Origin: Dactylosporangium siamense
Lineage (GTDB): Bacteria > Actinomycetota > Actinomycetes > Mycobacteriales > Micromonosporaceae
Direction: 5' to 3'
Assembly (NCBI RefSeq): GCF_016862795.1
Contig: NZ_BONQ01000162.1
Coordinates: 1 to 63,090 of the forward strand
DNA: 63,090 bases
Part shown: piece after piece, positions 49,900-57,742 of the stretch
Position numbering within the stretch: position 1 is the stretch's first letter
How the letters are laid out: each line of letters opens with the position of its first letter
The notes under the pieces: model-generated
Databases searched by the model: none
What the model saw: the letters and a program-made list of their open reading frames with translations, nothing else
What the model was told of the DNA's origin: nothing
Program-made: the position numbers and the translations under genes

Positions 49900-50579
49900 G
49901 CGGGCGTGAGGCTCCGCAGCAGCGGCAGGTTCTTGCTGATGATGCCGGACACTCCCACCGCGCGGGCCTGCGCCAGCTCCGCCTCGGTGTCCACCGACCA
50001 GGCCATGATGAGGTCCGTATTCTGGTGCAGCTCGGCGACGACGGCCGCGGTGAGCAGGCTCAGCCGGATCGACAACCCGTCGACCCGCTGGCGCTTGACC
50101 AGCTGCCGCACCTGCTCGAGCTGGCGCCGGCTGCCCGCCGAGTAGACCCGCCGGATGTGCGGCTGGTCCTCGAACGCGGCCAGCATCCCCCAGTCGCGCG
50201 TGCACACGGTCACCGGCACGCCCGGCGCCACCTCCCGCAGCACCTCCGCCGTCCGCGGCGCGACGGCCTGCCACGGCCCCTTGAGGTCGAGCATCAGCCG
50301 CGAGTCCCCGGCCGCTGTGGTGAGGATCTCCGCCAGCAGCGGCACCGGCACGTCGCGCCGCCGGGTGACGTCGCGCCACGGCTCCCACAGCAGCCGCCGC
50401 CCGAGCGCCTTGGCGTGCCGCATCTCCAGCGCGCCCCGGTACAGCCTGACATCGGCCTCGACCAGGTCGACGCCGGCGTCGAGAGCGTCCCGCAGGTCCG
50501 CCAGCGTATTGCCCGCACGGTGCGCGATCCGGATCACGCAGTCACGATAGCCGCTCAGATACTTCACCGGGCGAATCAT
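49896..50579 (-). CDS. Glycerophosphodiester phosphodiesterase-like protein
   Basis: A 227-residue GDPD-family TIM barrel: IRIAHRAGNTLADL, VDLVEADVRLYRG (metal-binding E-x-D), MRHAKAL and LMLDLKGPWQ correspond to the conserved histidine, acidic and lysine positions. These enzymes cleave glycerophosphodiesters to glycerol-3-phosphate and alcohol. The ATG at 50579 overlaps the MFS stop (ATGA), but homology begins at GTG 50537, so the first 14 residues are uncertain. The stop lies in the tandem-repeat array. Confidence 0.8.
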   Translation of the reverse strand: MIRPVKYLSGYRDCVIRIAHRAGNTLADLRDALDAGVDLVEADVRLYRGALEMRHAKALGRRLLWEPWRDVTRRRDVPVPLLAEILTTAAGDSRLMLDLKGPWQAVAPRTAEVLREVAPGVPVTVCTRDWGMLAAFEDQPHIRRVYSAGSRRQLEQVRQLVKRQRVDGLSIRLSLLTAAVVAELHQNTDLIMAWSVDTEAELAQARAVGVSGIISKNLPLLRSLTPA

Positions 50580-52060
50580 TCCTGTGGTGAATCTGTCACT
50601 GCGGCGGCCGCGTCCCGCGGTTCCGGGAGCGGGGTGCGGGGCAGGAGGACGGCCAGGATCAGGCCGGTCACCGCCACGACGACCAGGACCACCAGTGACG
50701 CGGCGTACGGACGGCCGCCCGGATAGGTGGCGGACACGATCACCGAGCCGGCCAGGGCGGTGCCCAGTGACGAGCCGAGGTTGGACACGGCGCGGGACAG
50801 GCCGGAGATGTCGCTCTGGTCGCGGTCGGGGAATGCGGACTGCACCAGGTTCACCGAGGCGGTCAGCATGGTGCCGAGGCCCAGGCCGGCGAGCAGCAGG
50901 CCCGGCACGGTGCGCGCGACGCCGGGCCCGCCGTGCACCAGGGCGAGCAGCAGGGCCATGCCGGCGACGGTCAGGACGAAGCCGGCGACGATCAGGGTGC
51001 GCTGGCTGCGGCGGCGGGCGAAGCGGCCCGCGGCGGCCGAGGAGACGAGGATGCCGGCGGTGGCGGGGGTGAGCACGAGGCCGGTCATGACGGCGTCGTA
51101 GCCGCGGGCGTCCTGCAGGTAGACGGCGGTGACGAAGAACGTGCCCTGCATGACCAGCCACTGGACCGCCTGCGTGCCGAGGCCGAGGTTCGCGGCCCGG
51201 TTGCCGAACAGGCGCAGGTGCAGCAGCGGCTCGCGGCCGCGGCGTTCGGTGCGGCGCAGGTGCAGCGCGAAGGCGGCCAGCATCAGCGCGCCCAGGGCGA
51301 GCGAGAGCCAGACCGGGGAGATGCCGCCCTGTTCGATGACGACGTGCCCGGCGACGGCGAAGTCGGTCCGCGCGGCGCCCCAGCCGTAGGTGGTGGACTG
51401 CAGCACGCCGAGCACGACGAGCAGCAGACCGGCGGCGGACAGCAGGGCGCCGGTCACGTCGAAGCGCGGGGACGGCCCGGCGTCGGCGGGGTCGGGCAGG
51501 CGGCGGACCAGCACGATGATCCAGGCGATGACGAGGACCTGCAGCAGGAACGACGCCCGCCAGCTGAGCAGGCTGGTGATCACCCCGCCGATGAGCGGGC
51601 CGGTGGCGGCGCCGAGCGCGCCGGCGCCGCTGACGATGCCGAAGTACTTCGCGCGGGTGGCCAGGTCCGGGGACATCACCGTGACGAGGATGTAGATCGG
51701 CGGGATCATGAGCGCCGAGCCGACGCCCTCCAGCAGCGCGTTGCCGACGATCATGACGCCGAGGCCGGGAGCGACCGCGGCGAGCAGCGCGCCGGTGCCG
51801 TACAGCACCAGCCCGGCCACCAGGCACCGCTTGCGCCCCCACACGTCGGTGAGCTTGCTGCCCGGAATCATCAGGGCCGCCATGGTGAGCGTGAACAGCG
51901 TGATGGCCGTCTGTACGCCGAAGACCGTGGTGTGCAGGTCGCGGGCCATGGGTGCGATGGCGACGTTCATCGCCGTGCCGGCGTAGCTGCAGATGAACTG
52001 GGCCAGGGCGAGGGGCAGGATCATCGCCCGCGCAACGTCCGGCGGCTGGCGGGTCGGCAC
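50576..52060 (-). CDS. MFS multidrug exporter, DHA2 (14-helix) type
   Basis: A 494-residue transporter with about 14 membrane helices. Motif A appears as SKLTDVWGRKR and motif C as GPLIGGVITSLLSWRASFLL, as in EmrB/QacA proton antiporters. It should expel hydrophobic drugs. Start candidates are GTG 52060 and ATG 52024, neither with a good ribosome site. A 34-base palindrome with a LexA-type core lies about 100 bases upstream, so it may be damage-inducible. The downstream GDPD gene is coupled. Confidence 0.87.
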   Translation of the reverse strand: MPTRQPPDVARAMILPLALAQFICSYAGTAMNVAIAPMARDLHTTVFGVQTAITLFTLTMAALMIPGSKLTDVWGRKRCLVAGLVLYGTGALLAAVAPGLGVMIVGNALLEGVGSALMIPPIYILVTVMSPDLATRAKYFGIVSGAGALGAATGPLIGGVITSLLSWRASFLLQVLVIAWIIVLVRRLPDPADAGPSPRFDVTGALLSAAGLLLVVLGVLQSTTYGWGAARTDFAVAGHVVIEQGGISPVWLSLALGALMLAAFALHLRRTERRGREPLLHLRLFGNRAANLGLGTQAVQWLVMQGTFFVTAVYLQDARGYDAVMTGLVLTPATAGILVSSAAAGRFARRRSQRTLIVAGFVLTVAGMALLLALVHGGPGVARTVPGLLLAGLGLGTMLTASVNLVQSAFPDRDQSDISGLSRAVSNLGSSLGTALAGSVIVSATYPGGRPYAASLVVLVVVAVTGLILAVLLPRTPLPEPRDAAAAVTDSPQE

Positions 52061-52161
52061 CTGCCGATCGTCGGCCGCCCCGGCGGGCGCCGCATCATCC
52101 CCGGTGTATGAGCCCCGCAGTGACGGCCGTGGTTTCGCGGCCTGCCGCTCCGGTGTCCATG

Positions 52162-52195
52162 GTAGGTTCTTCGAACATATGTTCGAAGAACCTAC
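52162..52195. promoter_or_regulatory. 34-base perfect palindrome with LexA (SOS) box core
   Basis: Arms 52162-52178 and 52179-52195 are exact 17-base complements with no loop. The central TCGAACATATGTTCGA (52171-52186) is an exact match to the actinobacterial LexA consensus TCGAAC-N4-GTTCGA. It lies between the DHA2 exporter and the divergent unknown gene at 52236. An ATG occurs at the centre on each strand and starts short ORFs beginning Met-Phe-Glu-Glu-Pro-Thr, probably by chance. Confidence 0.75.
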
Positions 52196-52235
52196 GCGGG
52201 TGTAGGTCGTTGGTGCTTGGGAAGGGTTGGTGCCG

Positions 52236-52601
52236 ATGCCACTCGAACGCCTCACCGACATCGTCCGCACGCTGCTGCGGCTCCCTGCCCGCGGGGACGG
52301 CTTCGCGGTGCGCCTCGACTGGCCCGGTTACGGGCCGGTGCTGGTGTGCCACGACCTCACCCAGTTCACGCCCAGCCTCGAGCGGGCCCTGAAACGGGTG
52401 GCCGGCACCGAGCGGTACTGGGCCCGCGGCCCACTGCGGCCGCTCGCCGTCACCGTCGTGCCGATCGACTACGCGACCTACCTGGCGCACCCGCGCGAGT
52501 GCGCCTCCACCGGCTGTCCCACGACGGCCGCGCTGCTCGGGCTGGGTCCGCACACCGTGCTCTCGGCACGGGACCGCGAGGGCGGCACCACCCTCGGGTG
52601 A
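52236..52601 (+). CDS. Small protein of unknown function, divergent from exporter
   Basis: A 121-residue protein starting MPLERLTDIVRTLLRLPARG. I do not recognise a family. It is basic, has two cysteines near the C-terminus (ECASTGCPTT) and no membrane segment. GAAGG lies about ten bases before the ATG; GTG 52230 is an alternative start. It shares the palindrome-bearing intergenic region with the exporter. Because the LexA-type box lies 50 bases before its start, it may be part of a damage response. Confidence 0.6.
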   Translation: MPLERLTDIVRTLLRLPARGDGFAVRLDWPGYGPVLVCHDLTQFTPSLERALKRVAGTERYWARGPLRPLAVTVVPIDYATYLAHPRECASTGCPTTAALLGLGPHTVLSARDREGGTTLG

Positions 52602-52686
52602 GCGGAAGCGCCGCCGCCGGGCCCACCGCCGGGATACGCTCACCGGACCGATGATCATCGGGGTCTGGACCGAGTGAGGACGCCTG

Positions 52687-53793
52687 ATGCGCACCCGTCG
52701 AACCGTCCTGCTCGGCCTCGCCGCCGGCGCGCTGACGATCGCAAGCGGGCGGCCGATAGCAAAGGCTCACGCGGACGCCACCGGGCCGGCGTACGCGGCG
52801 ATCCGGGTCGTCCGGGCCACGGCCGGCACGCCGGAGCGGCCCGAGATCACGGTGCCGGCCGGCTACTCGTTGCTGGCCGGGCCGCAGTACCAGGTGGCCA
52901 GCCGCGCCGAGTTCACCGCGTTCGTGCAGGGGCCGGTGAGCGGCGGCGTCCCGGTGGTGGTGCGCTGGCCCGGGCAGGCGGTCCGGGCCGTGATCGCCGG
53001 TGACCGCCGGCTGCCGCTGACCTCTCCGGACGGCACCGCGGGCACGGTCGCGGTCGACCTGCCGGTCGCCGGTGCCTCGCCGCTCGCGGAGTCACCGACG
53101 ATCCAGGTGTGGAGCCGGCTGTCCGACGCCGGCAGCGGGATCCTCTGGCTCGCCGCCCACAACCACCCGGACCGCGCGGCCGGCTACTGGGCGACCCGGG
53201 CCTGGCCGGCCGGCGAGGTGCACGCCGTGGTCACCTACCTGGCCGCCTGCGACGAGATCCTGCGCGACTCGGGGGCCGCCGCCGAGGCGCGCCGGCGCGG
53301 GCACTTCTTCGCCCTGGAGGGCTTCGAGACGAACAACCCGCTGCACCAGGACAACCCGCCGCACTGGCACCTGTCGTACTACCCGGGCGCGACGACGCGG
53401 GCCACCCCGGCGACGGTGCCGCACTTCTGGGTCGACGAGCGGGGCCGCACGTTCTACAACGGGCAGGACGTCACCGGGCAGGGCCGGTCCAGGTTCTCCG
53501 CGGGGCAGCCGGCGCCGATCCGGGACGGCGCCGGAACCCTCGTCCTGACCACGGTCATCCGCGCCGACGGCGGGCTCGACGTGATCCCTCCGTCCGGCCC
53601 GGCGTACAGCATCACCTCGGCGACCGGCGACTACACCGGCCCGGTCGAGGTCCGGCGGGGCGGCGCGAGCTGGCGCATGTTCACCACCGACGACCTCGTC
53701 CGCGACGGCGTCCTGCGCGTCGAAGGCGGCGGCGCGACCGTCGAGCACCGGTACGACCCCCTGACCGGAGCCGAGCTCAGCACCGCCAGATGA
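52687..53793 (+). CDS. Secreted protein of unknown function with Tat-type signal
   Basis: A 368-residue protein with an N-terminal twin-arginine signal (MRTRRTVLLGLAAGALTIAS, cleavage near AHA-DA). The mature part is beta-rich, with a histidine/aromatic cluster in the middle (LHQDNPPHWHLSYYPG and VPHFWVDERG) that looks like a possible metal site. The C-terminal third repeats short beta strands (SATGDYTGPVEVRRGG). I cannot assign a family. GAGGA lies a few bases before the ATG. Export by Tat would fit a protein that folds with its metal inside the cell. Confidence 0.65.
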   Translation: MRTRRTVLLGLAAGALTIASGRPIAKAHADATGPAYAAIRVVRATAGTPERPEITVPAGYSLLAGPQYQVASRAEFTAFVQGPVSGGVPVVVRWPGQAVRAVIAGDRRLPLTSPDGTAGTVAVDLPVAGASPLAESPTIQVWSRLSDAGSGILWLAAHNHPDRAAGYWATRAWPAGEVHAVVTYLAACDEILRDSGAAAEARRRGHFFALEGFETNNPLHQDNPPHWHLSYYPGATTRATPATVPHFWVDERGRTFYNGQDVTGQGRSRFSAGQPAPIRDGAGTLVLTTVIRADGGLDVIPPSGPAYSITSATGDYTGPVEVRRGGASWRMFTTDDLVRDGVLRVEGGGATVEHRYDPLTGAELSTAR

Positions 53794-53849
53794 GCAGGCG
53801 CCTTCCACCCACCGCCGGAGGCGGGGCCGGCGCAGGTTGAGCAGGAGTT

Positions 53850-54575
53850 TCAGCCGTCGCGCAGCGCGTCCTCGACGCCGGTCTCGTGCTGCCCGAGGTA
53901 CACCGGATCCCGGCCGGACACGACGTCGTAGACGACCTTGACGGAGGCGGGGTACTCGCGCCGGGCGTTGCTGCGCCATGGGCCCTTGAACCGGCTGACG
54001 CTGTCGTCGCCGACCCCGGTCGCGTCCAGGCCGACCCGGCGGCAGAGCATGACGGCGCGGGCGATGTGGTAGGACTGCGTCACCACGGTCACCTTGCTGA
54101 CGCCGAAGACGCGCTTGGCGCGCGAGCACGAGTCGTACGTGTCGAAGCCGGCGTAGTCCCGCACGATCCTGCGCTCGGGCACGCCGTGGTCCATCAGCCA
54201 GGCGCGCATCGCGGTCGGCTCGTCGTAGTCGTGGTGCATGTTGTCGCCGGAGACCAGCAGCACCTTCACCTTGCCGGTTTCCAGGAGCCGGCGGGCCAGG
54301 GCCAGGCGGGCCTCGAGGAACGGCGACGGCGTGCCACCCTCGTACACCTGCGCGCCGAGCACCAGGGCGACCGGCGCCTCGGGCACCGTCTGCTCGGTGT
54401 AGAGGTGGCCGTCGGCGCCGGAGCGCACCCAGATCACGCTGCCGGCGACCAGCAGGACCACGCCGAGCACGCCGGCCACGGCGAGGATCGCGAGGCGGCG
54501 CACGAGCTTGCGCCACCCCCAGCGCTTCCGCGGCGCGGCGGGCGTCTTGTCCTCGGGTGCCTCCTCATCGGGCAT
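53850..54575 (-). CDS. SanA/YdcF-like DUF218 membrane protein
   Basis: A 241-residue protein with a charged N-terminus, one membrane helix (about 27-50) and an extracellular DUF218 domain: ALVLGAQVYEGGTPSPFLEARL, LLVSGDN, TVVTQSYHIARAVML. The SanA branch is linked to vancomycin sensitivity and envelope integrity in enterobacteria; the enzymatic activity is unresolved. It converges on the secreted-protein gene with 56 bases between. Confidence 0.83.
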   Translation of the reverse strand: MPDEEAPEDKTPAAPRKRWGWRKLVRRLAILAVAGVLGVVLLVAGSVIWVRSGADGHLYTEQTVPEAPVALVLGAQVYEGGTPSPFLEARLALARRLLETGKVKVLLVSGDNMHHDYDEPTAMRAWLMDHGVPERRIVRDYAGFDTYDSCSRAKRVFGVSKVTVVTQSYHIARAVMLCRRVGLDATGVGDDSVSRFKGPWRSNARREYPASVKVVYDVVSGRDPVYLGQHETGVEDALRDG

Positions 54576-54597
54576 GGTCCGAGTCTGCTACCGGCCG

Positions 54598-55425
54598 TCA
54601 AGCCCCGGTCTCGGCCGCGATCGGGCGCAGCGCCCGGCGGCGGACGTCGGTCCCCCGGTCCCAGACCAGCTCGTCGAAGCCCGGCCCGGCGACGCCCTCG
54701 GCCCGCAGCTCCCGCCGAGCGGCGGTGGCGGCGGACACCCGGTGCCGGAAGTCGTTGAAGACCTGCACCTCACCGTCCGGGGACTCGACCTCGGTGTAGT
54801 CCATGCCGCGGAACGCATACCGGCCCAGCTCGTGGACGTCCGGCGCGTAGCCGCGCAGATCGTGCGCCGACGCGGCGAACATCAGCAGCCCGCCCAGCCG
54901 GTCGATCTTCGGCTGCGGCCCCCGCACCGGCACGATCGGCGCATGCTTGACGCCGGGCGGCCGCTCATACCACGGAATCCGTTGCGCCATAACGGGATCG
55001 AGCCCATGGGTCTGCCACCGGACGGTGCCGTCCGGCGCACCCCGCAGCGGCAGCCGGCGCCGTAGCGCCTGCGCCGTCCGCACGCTCAGCGCGGTGAGGT
55101 CCGACGGCACGAGCACGATCGGGTCGCCCGGCCGGCCGTCGAACGGGTTCGGACCGAGGTGCGGCCGGTCGATGAGGATCAGGGTGCCGGGGCGGCGCTG
55201 GTACGCCAGTCCCCACAGCAGCCGGCCCAGCAGCCGCGCCCCGCGCCAGTCGCTGAGGATGTGCCACGTGTCGTGGTGGAAGTTGGTGCTGAACCGGCAG
55301 TCGGTGTCCGGCCGCAGCGTGATGACGGTGAACTCGCGCCCGTCACACCGCACCGCCCTGCGGTGCAGCTTCACGCGGTCCCCGACATGACCGGCGCCCG
55401 CCGGCCGCTGATGACGATGCACCAT
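54598..55425 (-). CDS. Conserved hypothetical protein
   Basis: A 275-residue soluble protein. The N-terminal part is basic (about 1-30); the middle carries FSTNFHHDTWHILSDWRGA and LILIDRPHLGPNPFDGRPGDPIVLV; the C-terminal part HDLRGYAPDVHELGRYAFRG. I recognise no domain. The many charged and aromatic residues and lack of a signal suggest a cytoplasmic enzyme or binding protein. It is followed 22 bases later by the SanA-like gene on the same strand. The start is unclear because the first 20 residues are low-complexity. Confidence 0.6.
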   Translation of the reverse strand: MVHRHQRPAGAGHVGDRVKLHRRAVRCDGREFTVITLRPDTDCRFSTNFHHDTWHILSDWRGARLLGRLLWGLAYQRRPGTLILIDRPHLGPNPFDGRPGDPIVLVPSDLTALSVRTAQALRRRLPLRGAPDGTVRWQTHGLDPVMAQRIPWYERPPGVKHAPIVPVRGPQPKIDRLGGLLMFAASAHDLRGYAPDVHELGRYAFRGMDYTEVESPDGEVQVFNDFRHRVSAATAARRELRAEGVAGPGFDELVWDRGTDVRRRALRPIAAETGA

Positions 55426-55455
55426 CCACCTCCGGCCCCCAGTGCAGCACCGGAG

Positions 55456-55472
55456 CCGTTGCCAGGCAACGG
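55456..55472. promoter_or_regulatory. 17-base perfect palindrome
   Basis: CCGTTGCC-A-GGCAACGG has perfect 8-base arms. It is 28 bases after the MFS stop and 31 bases before the unknown gene start, so it may be an operator for the latter or a short terminator for the former. Confidence 0.5.
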
Positions 55473-55500
55473 ATTTACCCGCCGGTGCCCATAACCCGCC

Positions 55501-56901
55501 CTAGCGCGGCCCGGCCACGTCGGCGTCTTCGTCGGCGGCCAGGTCGGCGGTTTCGGCGGCGGTTTTCGGGGCCGCGGCGGTCCTGAAGTGGTGGCTGAGG
55601 CGGCGGTACGGGCCGCTGCGCAACGCGAGCACGCTGGCGATCAGGCCGACGACGCCGGTGAGCACGAAGACGAGTGCCAGGCCGCGGTCGGCGCCGGTGC
55701 CGAACCAGCCGCCGATCGCGCGGGCGCCGGCGCCGTCGGTCATGAGCGGGATGAAGACGAACTGGGCGATCGGCGCGATCAGGAACGCGGTCAGCGGCGA
55801 CGCGGCCTGCTCGACACTCTGCGCGAAACCGAACACGCGGCCCTGCCGCTCATACGGCACGACCTTCTGCAGGATGGTCTGCTCGGCGGCCTCGGCGTAG
55901 GGCACCAGCACCATGTAGATGAGCATGCCGGCGCCGAGCAGGACGATCGAGGAGCGCAGCGGGAACAGCACGGTGACGGTCCACAGCACGACGTTGACGA
56001 GGAGGAGCAGCCGGACGGGGTTGCTGCTCAGGCCGGTCCGGGAGACGCACAGACCACCGACGATGAGACCGGCGCTGAGCGCGCCCCACAGCAGGCCCCA
56101 CGTCTGCACGCTGACCAGCGACAGCCCGTAGGCGTCCATGAGCGCCATGTACACGCCGCCGAGGAAGTTGTTGAAGGTGGAGAACAGGATGAGTGCCGTC
56201 AGGCCCGGCACCTCCCGTACCACACCGACCGTGCCTCGAAGATCGACGGTGCGCTTCGGGGGTTCGTCCCCGGACGATGCCGCGGCCTGGACGGCGGCGG
56301 GGATCACCCGGACGAACGACAGGTGCACCACGGCGGCCGCCAGCACGGCGAGGGCCATGACCAGGACCCAGAACATCCCGCCGATGGCCACGAGGAAGCC
56401 GCTGATCACCGACGTGACCAGGAACGACACCCCCGAGGTCGTGCCGACCAGGCCGTTGGCCTTGTCCCTGCTGTCCTCCTCGATGAGGACGGTGACCAGC
56501 GTCGGCAGGGCGATGGTGCGGATGTTGCCGACGATGACGCCGACCATGAGCAGCACGATCAGCGCCCACAGCGGCACGCTCGCCGGATCCGTGAACTCCT
56601 CCCGCGGCGTGATCTGGTAGACACCGAACGCGGCCGCGTACAGGAGAAACGACGCGGTCGCGGACACCTGCATCATCGCGGTCTTCGAGTGGTGGTCGAC
56701 GAGGCTGCCGAACCAGATGCCGGTCACGGCCGTCATCACCAGGAAGATGCCCGACACGACCCCGGTCGCGAACACGGAGCGGGTCTCCAGGTACACGTAG
56801 AACGTGATCGCGAACCAGACCGTGTAGTTGACGACCGACACCAGCAGCGTGTTGATCAGCAGCTGGTGGAAGGTCCTGCGGTCCCCCGTAATGACGGCCA
56901 T
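55501..56901 (-). CDS. MFS transporter (12-helix, DHA3/enterobactin-exporter-like)
   Basis: A 466-residue transporter with 12 predicted helices. The loop after helix 2 (WFGSLVDHHSKTAMMQ) is motif A-like, and the second half has FGFAQSVEQAASPLTAFLIAP typical of the DHA3 group. These proteins export macrolides, siderophores or other small molecules. The N-terminus GDRRTFHQLLINTLL is as in actinobacterial members. A small membrane-protein gene precedes it by 27 bases on the same strand. Confidence 0.85.
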   Translation of the reverse strand: MAVITGDRRTFHQLLINTLLVSVVNYTVWFAITFYVYLETRSVFATGVVSGIFLVMTAVTGIWFGSLVDHHSKTAMMQVSATASFLLYAAAFGVYQITPREEFTDPASVPLWALIVLLMVGVIVGNIRTIALPTLVTVLIEEDSRDKANGLVGTTSGVSFLVTSVISGFLVAIGGMFWVLVMALAVLAAAVVHLSFVRVIPAAVQAAASSGDEPPKRTVDLRGTVGVVREVPGLTALILFSTFNNFLGGVYMALMDAYGLSLVSVQTWGLLWGALSAGLIVGGLCVSRTGLSSNPVRLLLLVNVVLWTVTVLFPLRSSIVLLGAGMLIYMVLVPYAEAAEQTILQKVVPYERQGRVFGFAQSVEQAASPLTAFLIAPIAQFVFIPLMTDGAGARAIGGWFGTGADRGLALVFVLTGVVGLIASVLALRSGPYRRLSHHFRTAAAPKTAAETADLAADEDADVAGPR

Positions 56902-56928
56902 GCAGGTGATCGTATGACCTCAGCTCAG

Positions 56929-57177
56929 CTACCGTGCTTCGTCAGCGTCCTTGGCCACCGCCTCATCGGTGGCGTTCTGGTGCAGGTACCAGAACGTGAC
57001 CGGCGCCGCGATCAGCAGCACGACCGCGCCGCAGCAGCTGGCCATCGCCAGTGGGTTCAGCGCGCTCAGCACACCGTCGTAGCCCGGCCCGGTCGCCGGA
57101 TTGAAGGCGCAGAGTGCCACCGCCCCGGCCGCCGGCACCGCAGCTCCGACCACCGGCAGCAGCCATCGTCTCCCCAC
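56929..57177 (-). CDS. Small two-helix membrane protein
   Basis: An 82-residue protein with two hydrophobic helices (about 5-21 and 42-62) and a charged C-terminus. GGGGGAGG five bases before GTG 57177 supports this start; ATG 57222 is possible but would overlap the region before the divergent gene. Function unknown. The helix between Pro and Ala residues and the short length suggest a membrane accessory protein for the MFS transporter encoded next. Confidence 0.6.
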   Translation of the reverse strand: MGRRWLLPVVGAAVPAAGAVALCAFNPATGPGYDGVLSALNPLAMASCCGAVVLLIAAPVTFWYLHQNATDEAVAKDADEAR

Positions 57178-57228
57178 CGCCGCCTCCCCCGCGTGACGTG
57201 CCGCTACCGTACCCCTTAGCATGCGCCG

Positions 57229-57735
57229 ATGCAGATCAGCATGTGGGTGCCGTACGACGAGGCCCGGCTGCGCCGCACGATCACCCTCGTGCTGCGGCCG
57301 CAGATCCGGATCCTCCGCGTCCTGGGCGGGGTCATCGTCGCGATGAGCTTGGTCCTGCTCACGCTCAGCGACTTGGTGCTGTTCGGCATGCTCCTCGCCG
57401 TCGCCGGCGTGCTGTTCATGACCGTCCTCGGGCCGTTCACGGCGGCCCGCACGACGAGCATGCAGTCGCGCATCATCAAGGACGGCTGCCAGATGACGAT
57501 CACCGACGAGTGGCTGACCGTCGTCTTCCCTCTCGCCGAGTCCCGGTTCCGGTGGGCCGGCATCGACAGCATCGTCGAGACCCCGGAGGCCTGGTACCTG
57601 ATGGTCGGCCGGGCGCAGTCGTTCACGGTCCCGAAGGACGCCATGACCGACGAGCAGCGGGCCGAGCTCGCCGCGTTCCTGACCGCCGAGCGCGAGCGGC
57701 AGGCGGGGCGGGCCTTCCTCGGCCAGCCCCGCTGA
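57229..57735 (+). CDS. YcxB-like membrane protein
   Basis: A 168-residue protein with two membrane helices (about 28-65) followed by the YcxB-like domain (ITDEWLTVVFPLAESRFRWAGIDSIVETPEAWYLMV). The domain resembles the pleckstrin-like fold of bPH2-type proteins, and its role is unknown. It is divergent from the small membrane protein and converges on the HEAT-like gene seven bases away. Confidence 0.75.
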   Translation: MQISMWVPYDEARLRRTITLVLRPQIRILRVLGGVIVAMSLVLLTLSDLVLFGMLLAVAGVLFMTVLGPFTAARTTSMQSRIIKDGCQMTITDEWLTVVFPLAESRFRWAGIDSIVETPEAWYLMVGRAQSFTVPKDAMTDEQRAELAAFLTAERERQAGRAFLGQPR

Positions 57736-57742
57736 ACCACCG

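Noticed and set aside
52095-52178. Short ORF from the palindrome (MFEEPT...) as a leader peptide for the exporter
   Set aside because: It has no ribosome site, no attenuator-like structure after it and follows simply from the palindrome sequence; kept only as a remark.
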